From Pseudomonadota bacterium (GTDB taxonomy: Bacteria > Pseudomonadota > Gammaproteobacteria > Xanthomonadales > Xanthomonadaceae): DNA of 48,226 nucleotides. This document shows positions 5,677 to 14,323 of the stretch, piece by piece. A program made the translations under genes and the position numbers. The first letter of the stretch is position 1, and each line of letters starts with the position of its first letter. The stretch spans positions 1 through 48,226 of the forward strand of contig JAEWOJ010000135.1 of assembly GCA_023399815.1 (NCBI GenBank), given 5' to 3'. The notes under the pieces are model-generated. The model searched no databases. It saw only the letters and a list, made by a program, of their open reading frames with translations, and was not told the origin of the DNA.

Positions 5677-8364
5677 ATGAACTGGTTGAATGAAGTGCTG
5701 AACAACGACCCGAACCCCCTGGAAACCCAGGAGTGGATCGAGTCGTTGAAGGCCGTTATCGATGTCGAGGGCCCCGAGCGCGCGCATCAGTTGCTGGAAG
5801 GCATGGTTGAACTGACCCGTCGTTCGGGCGCGTTCCTGCCGTTCTCCCCCACCACCGAATACGTCAATACCATCGAGCCGCAGCTGGAGGCCAAGAGCCC
5901 CGGCAACGCCGAGCTGGAATGGCGCATCCGCTCCATCATCCGCTGGAACGCGATGGCCACCGTGGTGCGCGCCAACCGCAAGCCGGGCGACCTGGGCGGC
6001 CACATCGCCTCCTTCGCCTCCGGCGCCACGCTCTATGACGTGGGCTTCAACCACTTCTGGCGCGCCCCCAGCGACAGCCACCCGGGCGATCTGCTGTTCA
6101 TCCAGGGCCACAGCGCCCCGGGCATCTACTCGCGCGCCTTCCTGGAAGGCCGCATCGACGAGCAGCAGCTGGACAAGTTCCGCATGGAAGTGGACGGCGG
6201 CGGCCTGTCGTCCTACCCGCACCCGTGGCTGATGCCGGACTTCTGGCAGACCCCCACCGTCTCCATGGGCCTGGGCCCGCTGGCGGCCATCTACCAGGCG
6301 CAGTTCATGCGCTACCTGGAAAACCGCGGCCTGATCGAGAAGTCCGACCGCAAGGTGTGGTGCTTCATCGGCGACGGCGAGAGCGACGAGCCGGAAACCC
6401 TGGGTGCGATTGCACTTGCCGGCCGCGAAGGCCTGGACAACCTGATCTTCGTGGTCAACTGCAACCTGCAGCGCCTGGACGGCCCGGTACGCGGCAACGG
6501 CAAGATCATCCAGGAACTGGAAGGCGTGTTCCGCGGCGGCGGCTGGAACGTCATCAAGCTGCTGTGGGGCTCCTACTGGGATCCGCTTCTGGCCAAGGAC
6601 ACCAACGGCGTCCTCAAGAAGCTGATGATGGAAACCGTCGACGGCGAATACCAGAACTGCAAGGCCTTCGGCGGCGCGTACACGCGCGAGCATTTCTTCG
6701 GCAAGTACCCGGAAACCGCCGCCATGGTGGCCAGCCTGTCCGACGACGACATCTGGCGCCTGAACCGCGGCGGCCATGACCCGCACAAGGTGTACGCCGC
6801 CTACCACCAGGCCGTGAACACCAAGGGCATGCCCACCGTCATCCTGGCCAAGACGGTCAAGGGCTACGGCATGGGCAGCGCCGGCGAGGCGCTCAACCCC
6901 ACCCACCAGACCAAGAAGCTGGACGACGAAGCGGTGCGCCACTTCCGCGACCGCTTCAACATCCCGGTCACCGACGAACAGCTCAAGGACGGCCAGGTGC
7001 CGTTCTACCACCCGGGCCCGGATTCGCCGGAAGTGCAGTACCTGCAGGAGCGCCGCGCCTCGCTGGGTGGCTACCTGCCGCAGCGCCGCCAGAAGGCCGG
7101 CAAATCCTTCAACGCCCCCAAGCTGGAAACCTACGAGCGCCTGCTCAAGGATTCGGGCGAGCGCAGCTACTCCACCACCATGGCCTTCGTGCAGACGCTG
7201 AACATCAGCCTGCGCGACAAGGAGCTGGGCCCGCGCCTGGTGCCCATCGTCGCCGACGAAGCCCGCACCTTCGGCATGGAAGGCCTGTTCCGCCAGATCG
7301 GCATCTACGCCCCCTACGGCCAGAAGTACAAGCCGGTCGACGCCGACCAGCTCATGTACTACCGCGAAGACCAGAGCGGCCAGGTGCTGCAGCAGGGCAT
7401 CAGCGAGCCGGGCGCCATCGCCTCGTGGATGGCCGCCGGCACCAGCTACTCGGTCAGCAACGTGCCCATGCTGCCGTTCTACATCTACTACTCGATGTTC
7501 GGCTTCCAGCGCGTGGGCGACCTTGCGTGGCAGGCGGCGGACATGCGTACCCGCGGCTTCCTGCTCGGCGGCACTGCCGGCCGCACCACGCTCAACGGCG
7601 AAGGCCTGCAGCACGAGGACGGCTTCAGCCACATGGTGGCCGGCGGCATCCCCAACGTGCGCAGCTACGACCCCACCTTCGGCTACGAAGTCACCGTGAT
7701 CCTGCAGCATGGCACCAAGGCCATGATGGAAGACCAGATCGACGAGTACTACTACATCACCCTGATGAACGAAAACTACACCCACCCGGCCATGCCGGAA
7801 GGTGCAGCCGACGGCATCATCAAGGGCATGTACCTGCTCACCGACGCCGGCAAGCCCAAGAAGGGCGAACTGCGCGTGCAGCTGCTGGGCAGCGGCACCA
7901 TCCTGCGCGAGGCTATCGCCGCGGCCGAACTGCTGGACAAGGACTTCGGCGTCACCGCCGACATCTGGTCCTGCCCCAGCTTCAACGAACTGCGCCGCGA
8001 CGGCTTCGACGCCGAGCGCTGGAACCGCCTCCACCCGGAAGCCGAACAGCGCAAGCCCTACGTCACCCAGCTGCTGGAAGGCCGCCAGGGCCCGGCCATC
8101 GCCGCCACCGATTACGTCCGTGCCTACGCCGACCAGGTCCGCGCCTTCGTGCCGATGACCTACTCGGTACTGGGCACGGACGGCTTCGGCCGCTCCGACA
8201 CCCGCGCCAACCTGCGCCGCTTCTTCGAAGTGGACCGCTACTACATCGCCCACGCCGCCATCGCGGCGCTGGCGAAGGACGGCAAGATGACCGCGAAGGA
8301 CGTGGCCCGGGCGATCAAGCAGTACAACATTGATCCGGAGAAGGCGAATCCTGTTGGGGTTTGA
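5677..8364 (+). CDS. aceE: Pyruvate dehydrogenase E1 component, homodimeric type
   Basis: An 895-residue thiamine-diphosphate enzyme that decarboxylates pyruvate and acetylates the lipoyl groups of the E2 subunit. Full length for the homodimeric E1 family (887 in E. coli). Visible landmarks are GGHIASFASGATLYDVGFNH near residue 110, the thiamine-diphosphate motif region GDGESDEPETLG through NLIFVVNCNLQRLDGPVRGN around residues 232-274, and the C-terminal transketolase-like half starting with ADEARTFGMEGLFRQIGIY. GGGAG precedes the ATG by 6 bases. The E2 and E3 genes are not adjacent downstream; instead a strong terminator and an AT-rich accessory block follow. Confidence 0.98.
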   Translation: MNWLNEVLNNDPNPLETQEWIESLKAVIDVEGPERAHQLLEGMVELTRRSGAFLPFSPTTEYVNTIEPQLEAKSPGNAELEWRIRSIIRWNAMATVVRANRKPGDLGGHIASFASGATLYDVGFNHFWRAPSDSHPGDLLFIQGHSAPGIYSRAFLEGRIDEQQLDKFRMEVDGGGLSSYPHPWLMPDFWQTPTVSMGLGPLAAIYQAQFMRYLENRGLIEKSDRKVWCFIGDGESDEPETLGAIALAGREGLDNLIFVVNCNLQRLDGPVRGNGKIIQELEGVFRGGGWNVIKLLWGSYWDPLLAKDTNGVLKKLMMETVDGEYQNCKAFGGAYTREHFFGKYPETAAMVASLSDDDIWRLNRGGHDPHKVYAAYHQAVNTKGMPTVILAKTVKGYGMGSAGEALNPTHQTKKLDDEAVRHFRDRFNIPVTDEQLKDGQVPFYHPGPDSPEVQYLQERRASLGGYLPQRRQKAGKSFNAPKLETYERLLKDSGERSYSTTMAFVQTLNISLRDKELGPRLVPIVADEARTFGMEGLFRQIGIYAPYGQKYKPVDADQLMYYREDQSGQVLQQGISEPGAIASWMAAGTSYSVSNVPMLPFYIYYSMFGFQRVGDLAWQAADMRTRGFLLGGTAGRTTLNGEGLQHEDGFSHMVAGGIPNVRSYDPTFGYEVTVILQHGTKAMMEDQIDEYYYITLMNENYTHPAMPEGAADGIIKGMYLLTDAGKPKKGELRVQLLGSGTILREAIAAAELLDKDFGVTADIWSCPSFNELRRDGFDAERWNRLHPEAEQRKPYVTQLLEGRQGPAIAATDYVRAYADQVRAFVPMTYSVLGTDGFGRSDTRANLRRFFEVDRYYIAHAAIAALAKDGKMTAKDVARAIKQYNIDPEKANPVGV

Positions 8365-8386
8365 TGGATCAAGGGTTTAGTCCCAT

Positions 8387-8416
8387 AAAGGCGGCCTAAT
8401 GGCCGCCTTTTTTTTT
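8387..8416 (+). terminator. Intrinsic terminator of aceE
   Basis: A 10-bp stem AAAGGCGGCC / GGCCGCCTTT with a TAAT loop runs into an uninterrupted T tract of nine bases ending at 8416. It lies 22 bases after the aceE stop and is a textbook rho-independent terminator. Confidence 0.93.
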
Positions 8417-8507
8417 GAAATTTGGGGCTGAGAATGGCTTTAGATGGATTGTCATTCTTGTTATAAATATTGGCCAAATTGGAGCATGTTGCAGACAGGG
8501 GGGGGGT

Positions 8508-10637
8508 ATGAGTAAGCAGTTGGCCGCATTTGCTTTGGTGGCAGAGGAATACGAAAAAACAGGCGACCCTCTTCGTGGGCTTAAGCCATTATTTGCGCCG
8601 ATGCTTCACGGCCGTGCAGGGGATCAGTTTGATCCTGACAAGTTTGCGGCGGATTTTACGGAGGCATATGGTCTCCAAATGAGTCCATTTGTTGCTAGTG
8701 CGCTTGCGGAGAGAATGCATGAGCTTGGGCTTCTTGATAGGCATTATGATAAAAACAATGGGCATGCATATTTTGTATCCAATTTTGAGTGGGCGGCAGA
8801 GCCGATTGCAGAGGCTCAGGTAGAAAAAACTATCGAGTTTTTTGTTGGTTGGGCGAAGGTCCAGTCAGTAGCGTATGGTAAGGAGTATTCAAGGGATGCG
8901 CTTGAAGATGCTGTTCTCACACGGCTAGCTAGGCCTGAATTTGCGTCTGTTTTTACATTGCAGTCGGAAGATAAGAACGCGCGGCTTAGGAAGTTGATGG
9001 GGGTTGCCGGTGCCGAGGTCAATGCCAAGGATGAGGCGTTCTATGATTACTTGGTTGCCCGTTTCATACTTCATGTTGAGCAGAATGCGCCGGCGGTATT
9101 TGATGCAATCTCTCTGGTGTCCTACGGGGCATTGATTGCTGATGCTGTTGCGGGCCTTGCTGTGACCGAAAATGGTGGAGTTGATGGGAAGAAACTCCGT
9201 CTTGTTCTCGATGCTCCATTATTAATGGATCTTCTGGATCTGAACTCGCCAGCACACAAACAGTATGCATTTGGATTGGTAGAGATTGCCAAAGGGGCCG
9301 GATTGATGCTGGCTACTTTTGATCATTGCTTAGATGAGGTGCGTCACACTATTCAGGCAACCCTTGACGCGACCTCGCGTGGGGAAGGCTATGGGCCGAT
9401 GGCCAACAGACTGCGTACCGAACCTGGGAAGCGGTTGAGTGCAACTTTAATAAGGGACCATCTCAGGGAGCGGGTTGCTGATCTGGATATAACAATTTTA
9501 AGGGCGGAGACATATCGGGAGTCTCGGTTCGAAAAGTGGTTCCCTGAGGATAGAGTTGATCAGATTCGAAATGCCATTGGTGATCTTCATGAAAATCTTG
9601 AGGCAAGAATACGTGATGCAGAAAGTGTTGCAGCTGTTGCTAGGCTGAAGCAAGAGCGTTCAGATGCGGAGGATCTATTTAAGGCTGGGACGATATTCAT
9701 CACAAGAAATTCAGTGCTCTGTAAGCGAGTTAATAGGGCGCTGTCCCGAGGGCGGGCGGCCCCTTCTCCTACGTTTGCTATCGCCACCGATGGGCAGATC
9801 GCCGGGGTATTATGGTTTGTCAGCGGTATGAGGGGGGTTGAGCTCTCTAGGCGGCGACTTATTGCGAACTGTTCCGCCGCAATTCTTCCCAAAAGGGATA
9901 TTATCTCTAGAATATCTTCTGTTCTTGAAGGCATACAGCCCGAGTTGCGTGAGGAATTTGAGACGTTGATGGCGGACTCCCGGGCCAGTCTTTGCGTAAT
10001 GAGATTGACGGCGGGAGATGTGGACTTGGTCGATAGAGATAAGTCCATTCAGCTTATTGAGGAGATGCGTGCCGAGATCGCAGCGCCTGCCTTTGAGCGG
10101 GCAATAGCGGCGGAAGAAAGGGCGGATGCAGCTGAGCGTCTAGCTCGCGAGCTAGCGAGCGATGTGAATAATAAAATAGCGATGGTTCAGGGTGATATTT
10201 CCGCTGAACGAGAGATGTGGGAAAATAGAATAGCTGAAAAGAATAATGAAAGTGTTGGTTTTAATTCTCAGATTGCGCAGCTTCAATATGATCTTGAGAA
10301 ATCCTTGGGGGAGAAGGCCGCTGCGCATGATGAATATGAAAAAGGGCGTATTAAGATTCTAAATAAGGTGGATGTTCTTGAAAAAAATCTTGCCAAAAGA
10401 CGTCGCAATCTTATTAAATTGATGAAGGTGTTCGGGATATTAATTGCTATCGCTGCGGCTGCGGGCACTTTCTTTTGGGAAGATCGTTATTGGGTGAGGG
10501 TGACCGTTCTGCTGGTTTCTGTTTTTTCTATTGGTGTAATTGAGTCCGCTGCTGGAGATTTTATGGAGTGGTTGGCAAAGAAGCTGACTCTTGGGGATCA
10601 GCGTGCGATTGAGCTACTCAAAAGCACGTTGGAATAG
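8508..10637 (+). CDS. PIN-like nuclease domain protein with coiled coil and two membrane helices (putative defence)
   Basis: A 709-residue protein not assignable to a named family. Residues 1-225 are a helical region. Residues about 230-410 resemble a PIN-type RNase core: a strand ending in Asp235 (RLVLDAPLLMDLLDL), an acidic pair Asp276/Glu277 (ATFDHCLDEVRHTI), a helix with Asp386-Ala-Glu-Asp389, then GTIFITRNSVLCKRVNR with Asn401 where PIN domains have the fourth acidic/polar residue. Residues 515-630 form a charged coiled coil, followed by two membrane helices (about 638-657 and 661-679) and a short amphipathic tail. Base composition and codons are far more AT-rich than the flanks, so recent transfer is likely. 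Start 8508 follows a G-rich ribosome binding site. A membrane-tethered toxic nuclease of an abortive-infection kind is my inference. Confidence 0.6.
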   Translation: MSKQLAAFALVAEEYEKTGDPLRGLKPLFAPMLHGRAGDQFDPDKFAADFTEAYGLQMSPFVASALAERMHELGLLDRHYDKNNGHAYFVSNFEWAAEPIAEAQVEKTIEFFVGWAKVQSVAYGKEYSRDALEDAVLTRLARPEFASVFTLQSEDKNARLRKLMGVAGAEVNAKDEAFYDYLVARFILHVEQNAPAVFDAISLVSYGALIADAVAGLAVTENGGVDGKKLRLVLDAPLLMDLLDLNSPAHKQYAFGLVEIAKGAGLMLATFDHCLDEVRHTIQATLDATSRGEGYGPMANRLRTEPGKRLSATLIRDHLRERVADLDITILRAETYRESRFEKWFPEDRVDQIRNAIGDLHENLEARIRDAESVAAVARLKQERSDAEDLFKAGTIFITRNSVLCKRVNRALSRGRAAPSPTFAIATDGQIAGVLWFVSGMRGVELSRRRLIANCSAAILPKRDIISRISSVLEGIQPELREEFETLMADSRASLCVMRLTAGDVDLVDRDKSIQLIEEMRAEIAAPAFERAIAAEERADAAERLARELASDVNNKIAMVQGDISAEREMWENRIAEKNNESVGFNSQIAQLQYDLEKSLGEKAAAHDEYEKGRIKILNKVDVLEKNLAKRRRNLIKLMKVFGILIAIAAAAGTFFWEDRYWVRVTVLLVSVFSIGVIESAAGDFMEWLAKKLTLGDQRAIELLKSTLE

Positions 10638-11035
10638 ATGGGATGTAGGGAATATGTTGCTTCTTGGGATTTTAGGAATAAATGTGCGATTTGTAAGTGC
10701 TGAATTGTTGACGGCCTATTTGTAGGATTTGTGGCGGAAGGTTGTAGGAGTTCTTCTTTTTCCATTGATTTCTATTGACAGAGCATCAAGTCAGTAGCAC
10801 TCTCGCCACCAAGGAGCGTCGAAACTCCTCACGTAGCGGTACCACCTCCGTCAAGCCGGTGGGTTTTTTGTGCCCAATCCTCCGGGTACAAGCCGACGCG
10901 ATGCCTGCGTCGGGAGGGCGGCTAATACAACACCCTTCGGGGAAATACGCCCGCCGTCTACGTGCGGTTTCGAACCTCCCGACATCCCGTCGCCTTCGGG
11001 CGGCGGTACTTGGCGTATTCCAGGAGGGCGTTGCC
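10638..11035 (+). other. AT-rich gap and structured leader of the SymE-like operon
   Basis: No gene is seen. 10638-10780 is AT-rich like the preceding gene, with a possible -35 TTGACA at 10775-10780. From about 10800 the composition changes and the sequence becomes a chain of hairpins: GGAG/CTCC at 10813-10828, a terminator-like stem at 10842-10869, CCGACGC/GCGTCGG at 10893-10913, and a GC stem around CGCCTTCGGGCG near 10987-11005, ending in AGGAGG before the next gene. This looks like a long structured 5' leader. Confidence 0.5.
10842..10869 (+). terminator. Terminator-like hairpin inside the leader (possible attenuator)
   Basis: A CCACC / GGTGG stem followed directly by a run of six T lies about 170 bases upstream of the first gene of the toxin operon and downstream of a possible promoter. 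Its position within the leader, not at a gene end, suggests premature termination or attenuation. Confidence 0.5.
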
Positions 11036-11308
11036 ATGTACACCGCACCATCCCCGCCGGCCCCCGCGCCGGGTTACCTGTTGCCGGAGGGCGCGCACGC
11101 CCTGCTGCTTGAAGTGGGCGACGTCATGCAGCGGCTGGCCGCACTGGCGGCCACCGAGCAGGCCAACCACGACCTCACCGCGCACCTGCTCTGCCAGCCC
11201 GGCGTGTTGGCGCAATGCCTGCGCAGCCTGTCCCTGCGCATCAATGTCGTCCAGCGCGAGTGCAACTGCCCGGCCCAATCCACCTGCGACCCGCAGGAGG
11301 CTCCATGA
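11036..11308 (+). CDS. Small hypothetical protein upstream of SymE-like toxin
   Basis: A 90-residue protein beginning MYTAPSPPAPAPGYLLPEGA, with a Pro/Ala-rich start, a helical centre (HALLLEVGDVMQRLAALAAT) and a Cys-containing tail (RECNCPAQSTCD). No family recognised. AGGAGG lies 9 bases before the ATG. Its stop overlaps the start of the SymE-like gene by four bases (ATGA), so the two are translationally coupled and probably work together. A partner, modulator or leader role for the downstream toxin is possible but not shown. The frame is open further upstream through the structured leader, which I treat as untranslated. Confidence 0.6.
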   Translation: MYTAPSPPAPAPGYLLPEGAHALLLEVGDVMQRLAALAATEQANHDLTAHLLCQPGVLAQCLRSLSLRINVVQRECNCPAQSTCDPQEAP

Positions 11309-11661
11309 GCCGCCGCCGCGCTTCCGGTGCATCAGCTGGCAGGCAGTCGGTCCGTTATTCGTGGCAAGCAACCGCACAAGCGCTCCTCGACGCCTTGCCG
11401 CCCCTGCCACCACCGGACCTCCAACCCGATCCGCTGCCCACCCGCCCCGGCAGCCTGAGCGCACCCCGCCGCCCACGCAGGCCGCGCCAATGCACGGTCA
11501 GCTACACCCATTACGCAGGCGCCTACGACCACGGCGGCGACCAGGCCGTTCCGCACCTGCGGCTCAGCGGCCTGTGGCTGGAGCAGCTTGGCTTTGCCAT
11601 CGGCGCCAAGCTGCGCATCACCGCGCAGGAGGGGCGCTTGGTGATCGAGCCGCAGTTGTGA
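11305..11661 (+). CDS. SymE-like type I toxin-antitoxin family protein
   Basis: A 118-residue basic protein. Residues 1-65 are a Pro/Arg-rich, probably disordered extension; residues about 68-118 match SymE: RQCTVSYTHYAG, then VPHLRLSGLWLEQLGFAIGA and KLRITAQEGRLVIEPQ, an AbrB-like fold found in SymE RNA-cleaving toxins. E. coli SymE is SOS-induced and silenced by the antisense RNA SymR. Start ATG at 11305 is preceded by AGGAGG and overlaps the upstream stop. No antisense RNA can be confirmed by eye. Unlike E. coli SymE it is the second gene of a two-gene operon with a structured leader. Confidence 0.78.
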   Translation: MSRRRASGASAGRQSVRYSWQATAQALLDALPPLPPPDLQPDPLPTRPGSLSAPRRPRRPRQCTVSYTHYAGAYDHGGDQAVPHLRLSGLWLEQLGFAIGAKLRITAQEGRLVIEPQL

Positions 11662-11682
11662 GCCAGCGAATCCGCATTCTGC

Positions 11683-12669
11683 TCAGGGCAGTACGTAAAG
11701 CCTCTGCGCGGGGTAGTCGGCCACCAGCCGCAGGCGGCCGAATGCGGAGCCGCCGATGGCACCTTCGACCGGGGCGTCGGTCATCGACGACATGTACTCG
11801 GTGAAGTTGCGGTCCGGCCGGGCAGCGAACCAGGCCGGGCCCGTGTCCTTGCCGGCAATGCGCACGTTGGGCACCTGGATCATCGGCATGCCGTGGTCCC
11901 CCTTGATGGCGACAGGCCAGTCCGGATGCGCGTCGCGCCACTTGCGGTACTGGCGCGCGGTGATGAAACTGCCCGCCACGCGCGTGCCCTCGGCCTGGCC
12001 GAGCGCCTTTGCGCCATCGGGGCCCAGGGTTATCTGCGCACCGGTATCGAACAGCATGTCCAACTGTTCGCCATCGATCTCGATCTGCACGCGCGGCCAA
12101 TACATGTTGCGCTCCGGCAACATGGTCATCGGTGTGCTGGGGGTTCCCTCCGGCGCGGACCAGCCCTGCAGCACGTGGAGCGAACGCGCGGGGTAGTCGA
12201 ATTCCCAGACCCGCCAGGCGAACCAGCGGCTGCCAAGGAACCCTTCATCCAGCATGGGGCCTTCGCCGAAGCCTTCCACTGGCACCACTGCCAGCTGGCC
12301 CTGCATGAACGCGTCCCGTTCGGGAGGGGGAATGGAAGCGTCAGGCGCGAACTCCGGCCACCGCACGGTCTTGATGGGCGGCTGCCCCGGTTCCTCCACA
12401 TCCGCCCCGGCGGCCAAGCCCAGGCGCTGCACGACGTCCTCGCGGATGGCGTTCAGCCCGCCGCCGCTGTCGGTATAGAAAAGCACCGTGGCGCCATCGG
12501 CGAGTCGCGGCGCGACGAAGATGCGGTTGTTCTCGAAACGCGTGGGCAGCGGCGTGCGCGCCGGCGCCTGCTGCACGGAGGCTTGCGGAGCGCTGGATGC
12601 CGGGGCCAACGGTGCGGTGGCGATCAGTATTGCGGCGGCAAGCACCATGGAGCGCAGTGGCAGCGTCAT
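11683..12669 (-). CDS. Exported retropepsin-like aspartic protease family protein
   Basis: A 328-residue secreted protein. MTLPLRSMVLAAAILIATAP followed by LAPASSA is a signal peptide, which fixes the likely start at 12669. The mature part has two active-site-like turns: FYTDSGGGLNAI near residue 65 and MLFDTGAQITLG near residue 205, each a variant of the hydrophobic-D-[ST]-G motif of aspartic proteases, and an IGGSAFGRLRLVADYPAQRL ending that resembles the flap/second hydrophobic-Gly region of retropepsin-like domains. A two-lobed pepsin-like arrangement or a duplicated retropepsin domain is therefore possible. It lies convergent to the SymE-like gene with 21 bases between stops. Substrate unknown. 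Confidence 0.72.
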   Translation of the reverse strand: MTLPLRSMVLAAAILIATAPLAPASSAPQASVQQAPARTPLPTRFENNRIFVAPRLADGATVLFYTDSGGGLNAIREDVVQRLGLAAGADVEEPGQPPIKTVRWPEFAPDASIPPPERDAFMQGQLAVVPVEGFGEGPMLDEGFLGSRWFAWRVWEFDYPARSLHVLQGWSAPEGTPSTPMTMLPERNMYWPRVQIEIDGEQLDMLFDTGAQITLGPDGAKALGQAEGTRVAGSFITARQYRKWRDAHPDWPVAIKGDHGMPMIQVPNVRIAGKDTGPAWFAARPDRNFTEYMSSMTDAPVEGAIGGSAFGRLRLVADYPAQRLYVLP

Positions 12670-12975
12670 GCGATCAGCTTCCCTGTCAGCGTCGGATGCC
12701 CGATCGTCGCAAACCACGTTGCACGCTGTCCAAGGTCGAATGTCATAGGCCAATGGGTACAAGGCGGCGCCGGACTGCGCGGCTATCAGGCTTTGAATCG
12801 GTCCGGCGGTGCCGCTGGGGTAGATGGCAGACGCCCAAGGGGGCAACTCTTGAACTCGGGTAGGCATAGGGTGCCATTTGCCTACGTCAACGCGCCGCCA
12901 GAGCATGCTGTTTCAGCTACTTGGTAGCTTCAAATCATTTAGCTACCCTGTAGTTCGCTATCGAATGGGGAAGTC
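12670..12975. other. Divergent intergenic region with twin palindromes
   Basis: About 300 bases between the divergent protease-like and restriction genes. No gene is convincing. The last 60 bases are AT-rich and hold the two AGCTAC-type palindromes listed separately; the rest shows no clear element. Confidence 0.45.
12915..12955. promoter_or_regulatory. Twin palindromes before the restriction gene (putative operator)
   Basis: A perfect palindrome AGCTAC-TTG-GTAGCT at 12915-12929 is followed 26 bp later (12941-12955) by AGCTAC-CCT-GTAGTT, an imperfect second copy. They end about 20 bases before the restriction gene's start codon, where a repressor dimer pair would block transcription. No regulator gene lies adjacent, so the binding protein is unknown. 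Confidence 0.5.
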
Positions 12976-14256
12976 ATGAAGCGGTTTCGGATGGGGGAGT
13001 TGTACCGGTATGCACGCCCCACGCTGCCTGAGGAGCCGGTGATTGATGGGCTGCCTAACTTCCACTACGTCGTCGCAGACCCCGGGCAGCCCACGTTGCA
13101 GTTGGAGCGGGGAATCAACGCTCCTAGTGCCACGCGCGCTGTAGATGGGGAGCGGCTTGCTGTCATCTTGCTCTCTAGCAATGAGCACAAGCGCGGTTCG
13201 GCAGAGAACCCGTGGCACGATACGTTGGCGCCGGATGAGGGTTTCGCCAGGTACTTTGGCGACAACAAGCTGCCGGATGTCGACCCCGGTACGACGTTGG
13301 GCAACCGGACGTTGCTGCGTCAGTTCGATCTTCATACATCGCCGGACCGTGCCAAGCGCGAGCGTGCAGCGCCCATTCTCCTGTTTCGCTCCTCGCGTAA
13401 GGGGTTCAAAGAATTTGCTGGGCTGGGGCTGATTACCGGCGCTCAGCGGGTTACGCAGTTCTCGGAAAAGAACGGGGGCTTCTTTACCAACTATCTGTTC
13501 GACCTGGCGATTTTGTCCTTAACGAAGGAGGACGAGAGCTTGGCGATGCTTTGGATCCGTGACCGCCGCAACCCGGTGCAGAACGCAATGGTCGCCAATG
13601 CCAATGCGCCACGGGCTTGGCAGCAATGGGTGAAGTACGGAAGCCCAGAGATCGAGCGCATTAAGCGGCGTGTTGCGCGCTATCACATTGTGCGCAGGCA
13701 AGACCAAGTGATGCCGGCGAATTCGACAATCGGCAAAACGTTGGACGCCGTGTATCACTTCTATGAGGGCAAGAAGCACCGATTCGAGGCGCTTGCTAGT
13801 CTCGCCTGTGAGTCCATGGTTCGCGGTACAGGCGCTGGCTACCGGCGTGGATGGCTAACCCGCGGAACGGGCGATGGTGGCTTGGACTTTGTGGGCCGCA
13901 TCGACATCGGCGAGGGCACTTGGGGAACGAGGCTGGTGGTGCTGGGACAGGCCAAGTGCGAGAAGGTCGACACCCCTACCGGCGGTGTTCATATCGCCCG
14001 TACCGTGGCAAGGCTCCGCCGTGGCTGGGTGGGCGCTTATGTCACCACCTCGTTCTTCTCCGAAGCTGTGCAGCGTGAGGTGCACGACGATCAGTACCCC
14101 GTCATCTTGCTCAACGGCGCGAGCTTGGCCGGCGAAGTAGCCAAAATGCGGCTTGCGGGTGGCTTCGCAAGCGATCAGCAGTTCTTAGAGCATGTAGATG
14201 CGGGATACGAGGACCAGGTGAGTAGCCGGAGGCCCGAAGAAGTTCTTTGGGATTAA
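12976..14256 (+). CDS. Modification-dependent restriction endonuclease, AspBHI/MspJI-like
   Basis: A 426-residue type IV-like restriction enzyme. Residues about 25-220 correspond to the AspBHI-type N-terminal recognition domain (conserved GTTLGNRTLLRQFDLH, ILLFRSSRKGFKEFAGLGLI, NYLFDLAIL), an SRA-like fold that reads 5-methylcytosine in MspJI-family enzymes. Residues about 265-400 form the Mrr-like PD-(D/E)xK nuclease: HRFEALAS, TRGTGDGGLDF with Asp304, and VLGQAKCEK with Gln325 and Lys327. No DNA methyltransferase lies nearby, as expected for an enzyme cutting modified foreign DNA. GGGG precedes the ATG at 12976; ATG at 12991 is an alternative. A 7-bp stem-loop follows the stop. Confidence 0.85.
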   Translation: MKRFRMGELYRYARPTLPEEPVIDGLPNFHYVVADPGQPTLQLERGINAPSATRAVDGERLAVILLSSNEHKRGSAENPWHDTLAPDEGFARYFGDNKLPDVDPGTTLGNRTLLRQFDLHTSPDRAKRERAAPILLFRSSRKGFKEFAGLGLITGAQRVTQFSEKNGGFFTNYLFDLAILSLTKEDESLAMLWIRDRRNPVQNAMVANANAPRAWQQWVKYGSPEIERIKRRVARYHIVRRQDQVMPANSTIGKTLDAVYHFYEGKKHRFEALASLACESMVRGTGAGYRRGWLTRGTGDGGLDFVGRIDIGEGTWGTRLVVLGQAKCEKVDTPTGGVHIARTVARLRRGWVGAYVTTSFFSEAVQREVHDDQYPVILLNGASLAGEVAKMRLAGGFASDQQFLEHVDAGYEDQVSSRRPEEVLWD

Positions 14257-14259
14257 TAG

Positions 14260-14286
14260 CTACGGCAGGTCATCTGTGAGCCGTAG
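14260..14286 (+). terminator. Weak hairpin after the restriction gene
   Basis: Inverted repeat CTACGGC / GCCGTAG with a 13-base loop, starting 4 bases after the stop codon. No T run follows, so termination strength is doubtful. Confidence 0.4.
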
Positions 14287-14323
14287 TCATCACCTCGAGA
14301 AGCGAAAGGCGTTGGCTAGTGAA

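Noticed and set aside
5371..8253. 960-residue open frame antisense to aceE
   Set aside because: It is a frame shadow of a GC-rich gene: Val/Gly/Ala/His-rich without domains, entirely opposite a full-length aceE.
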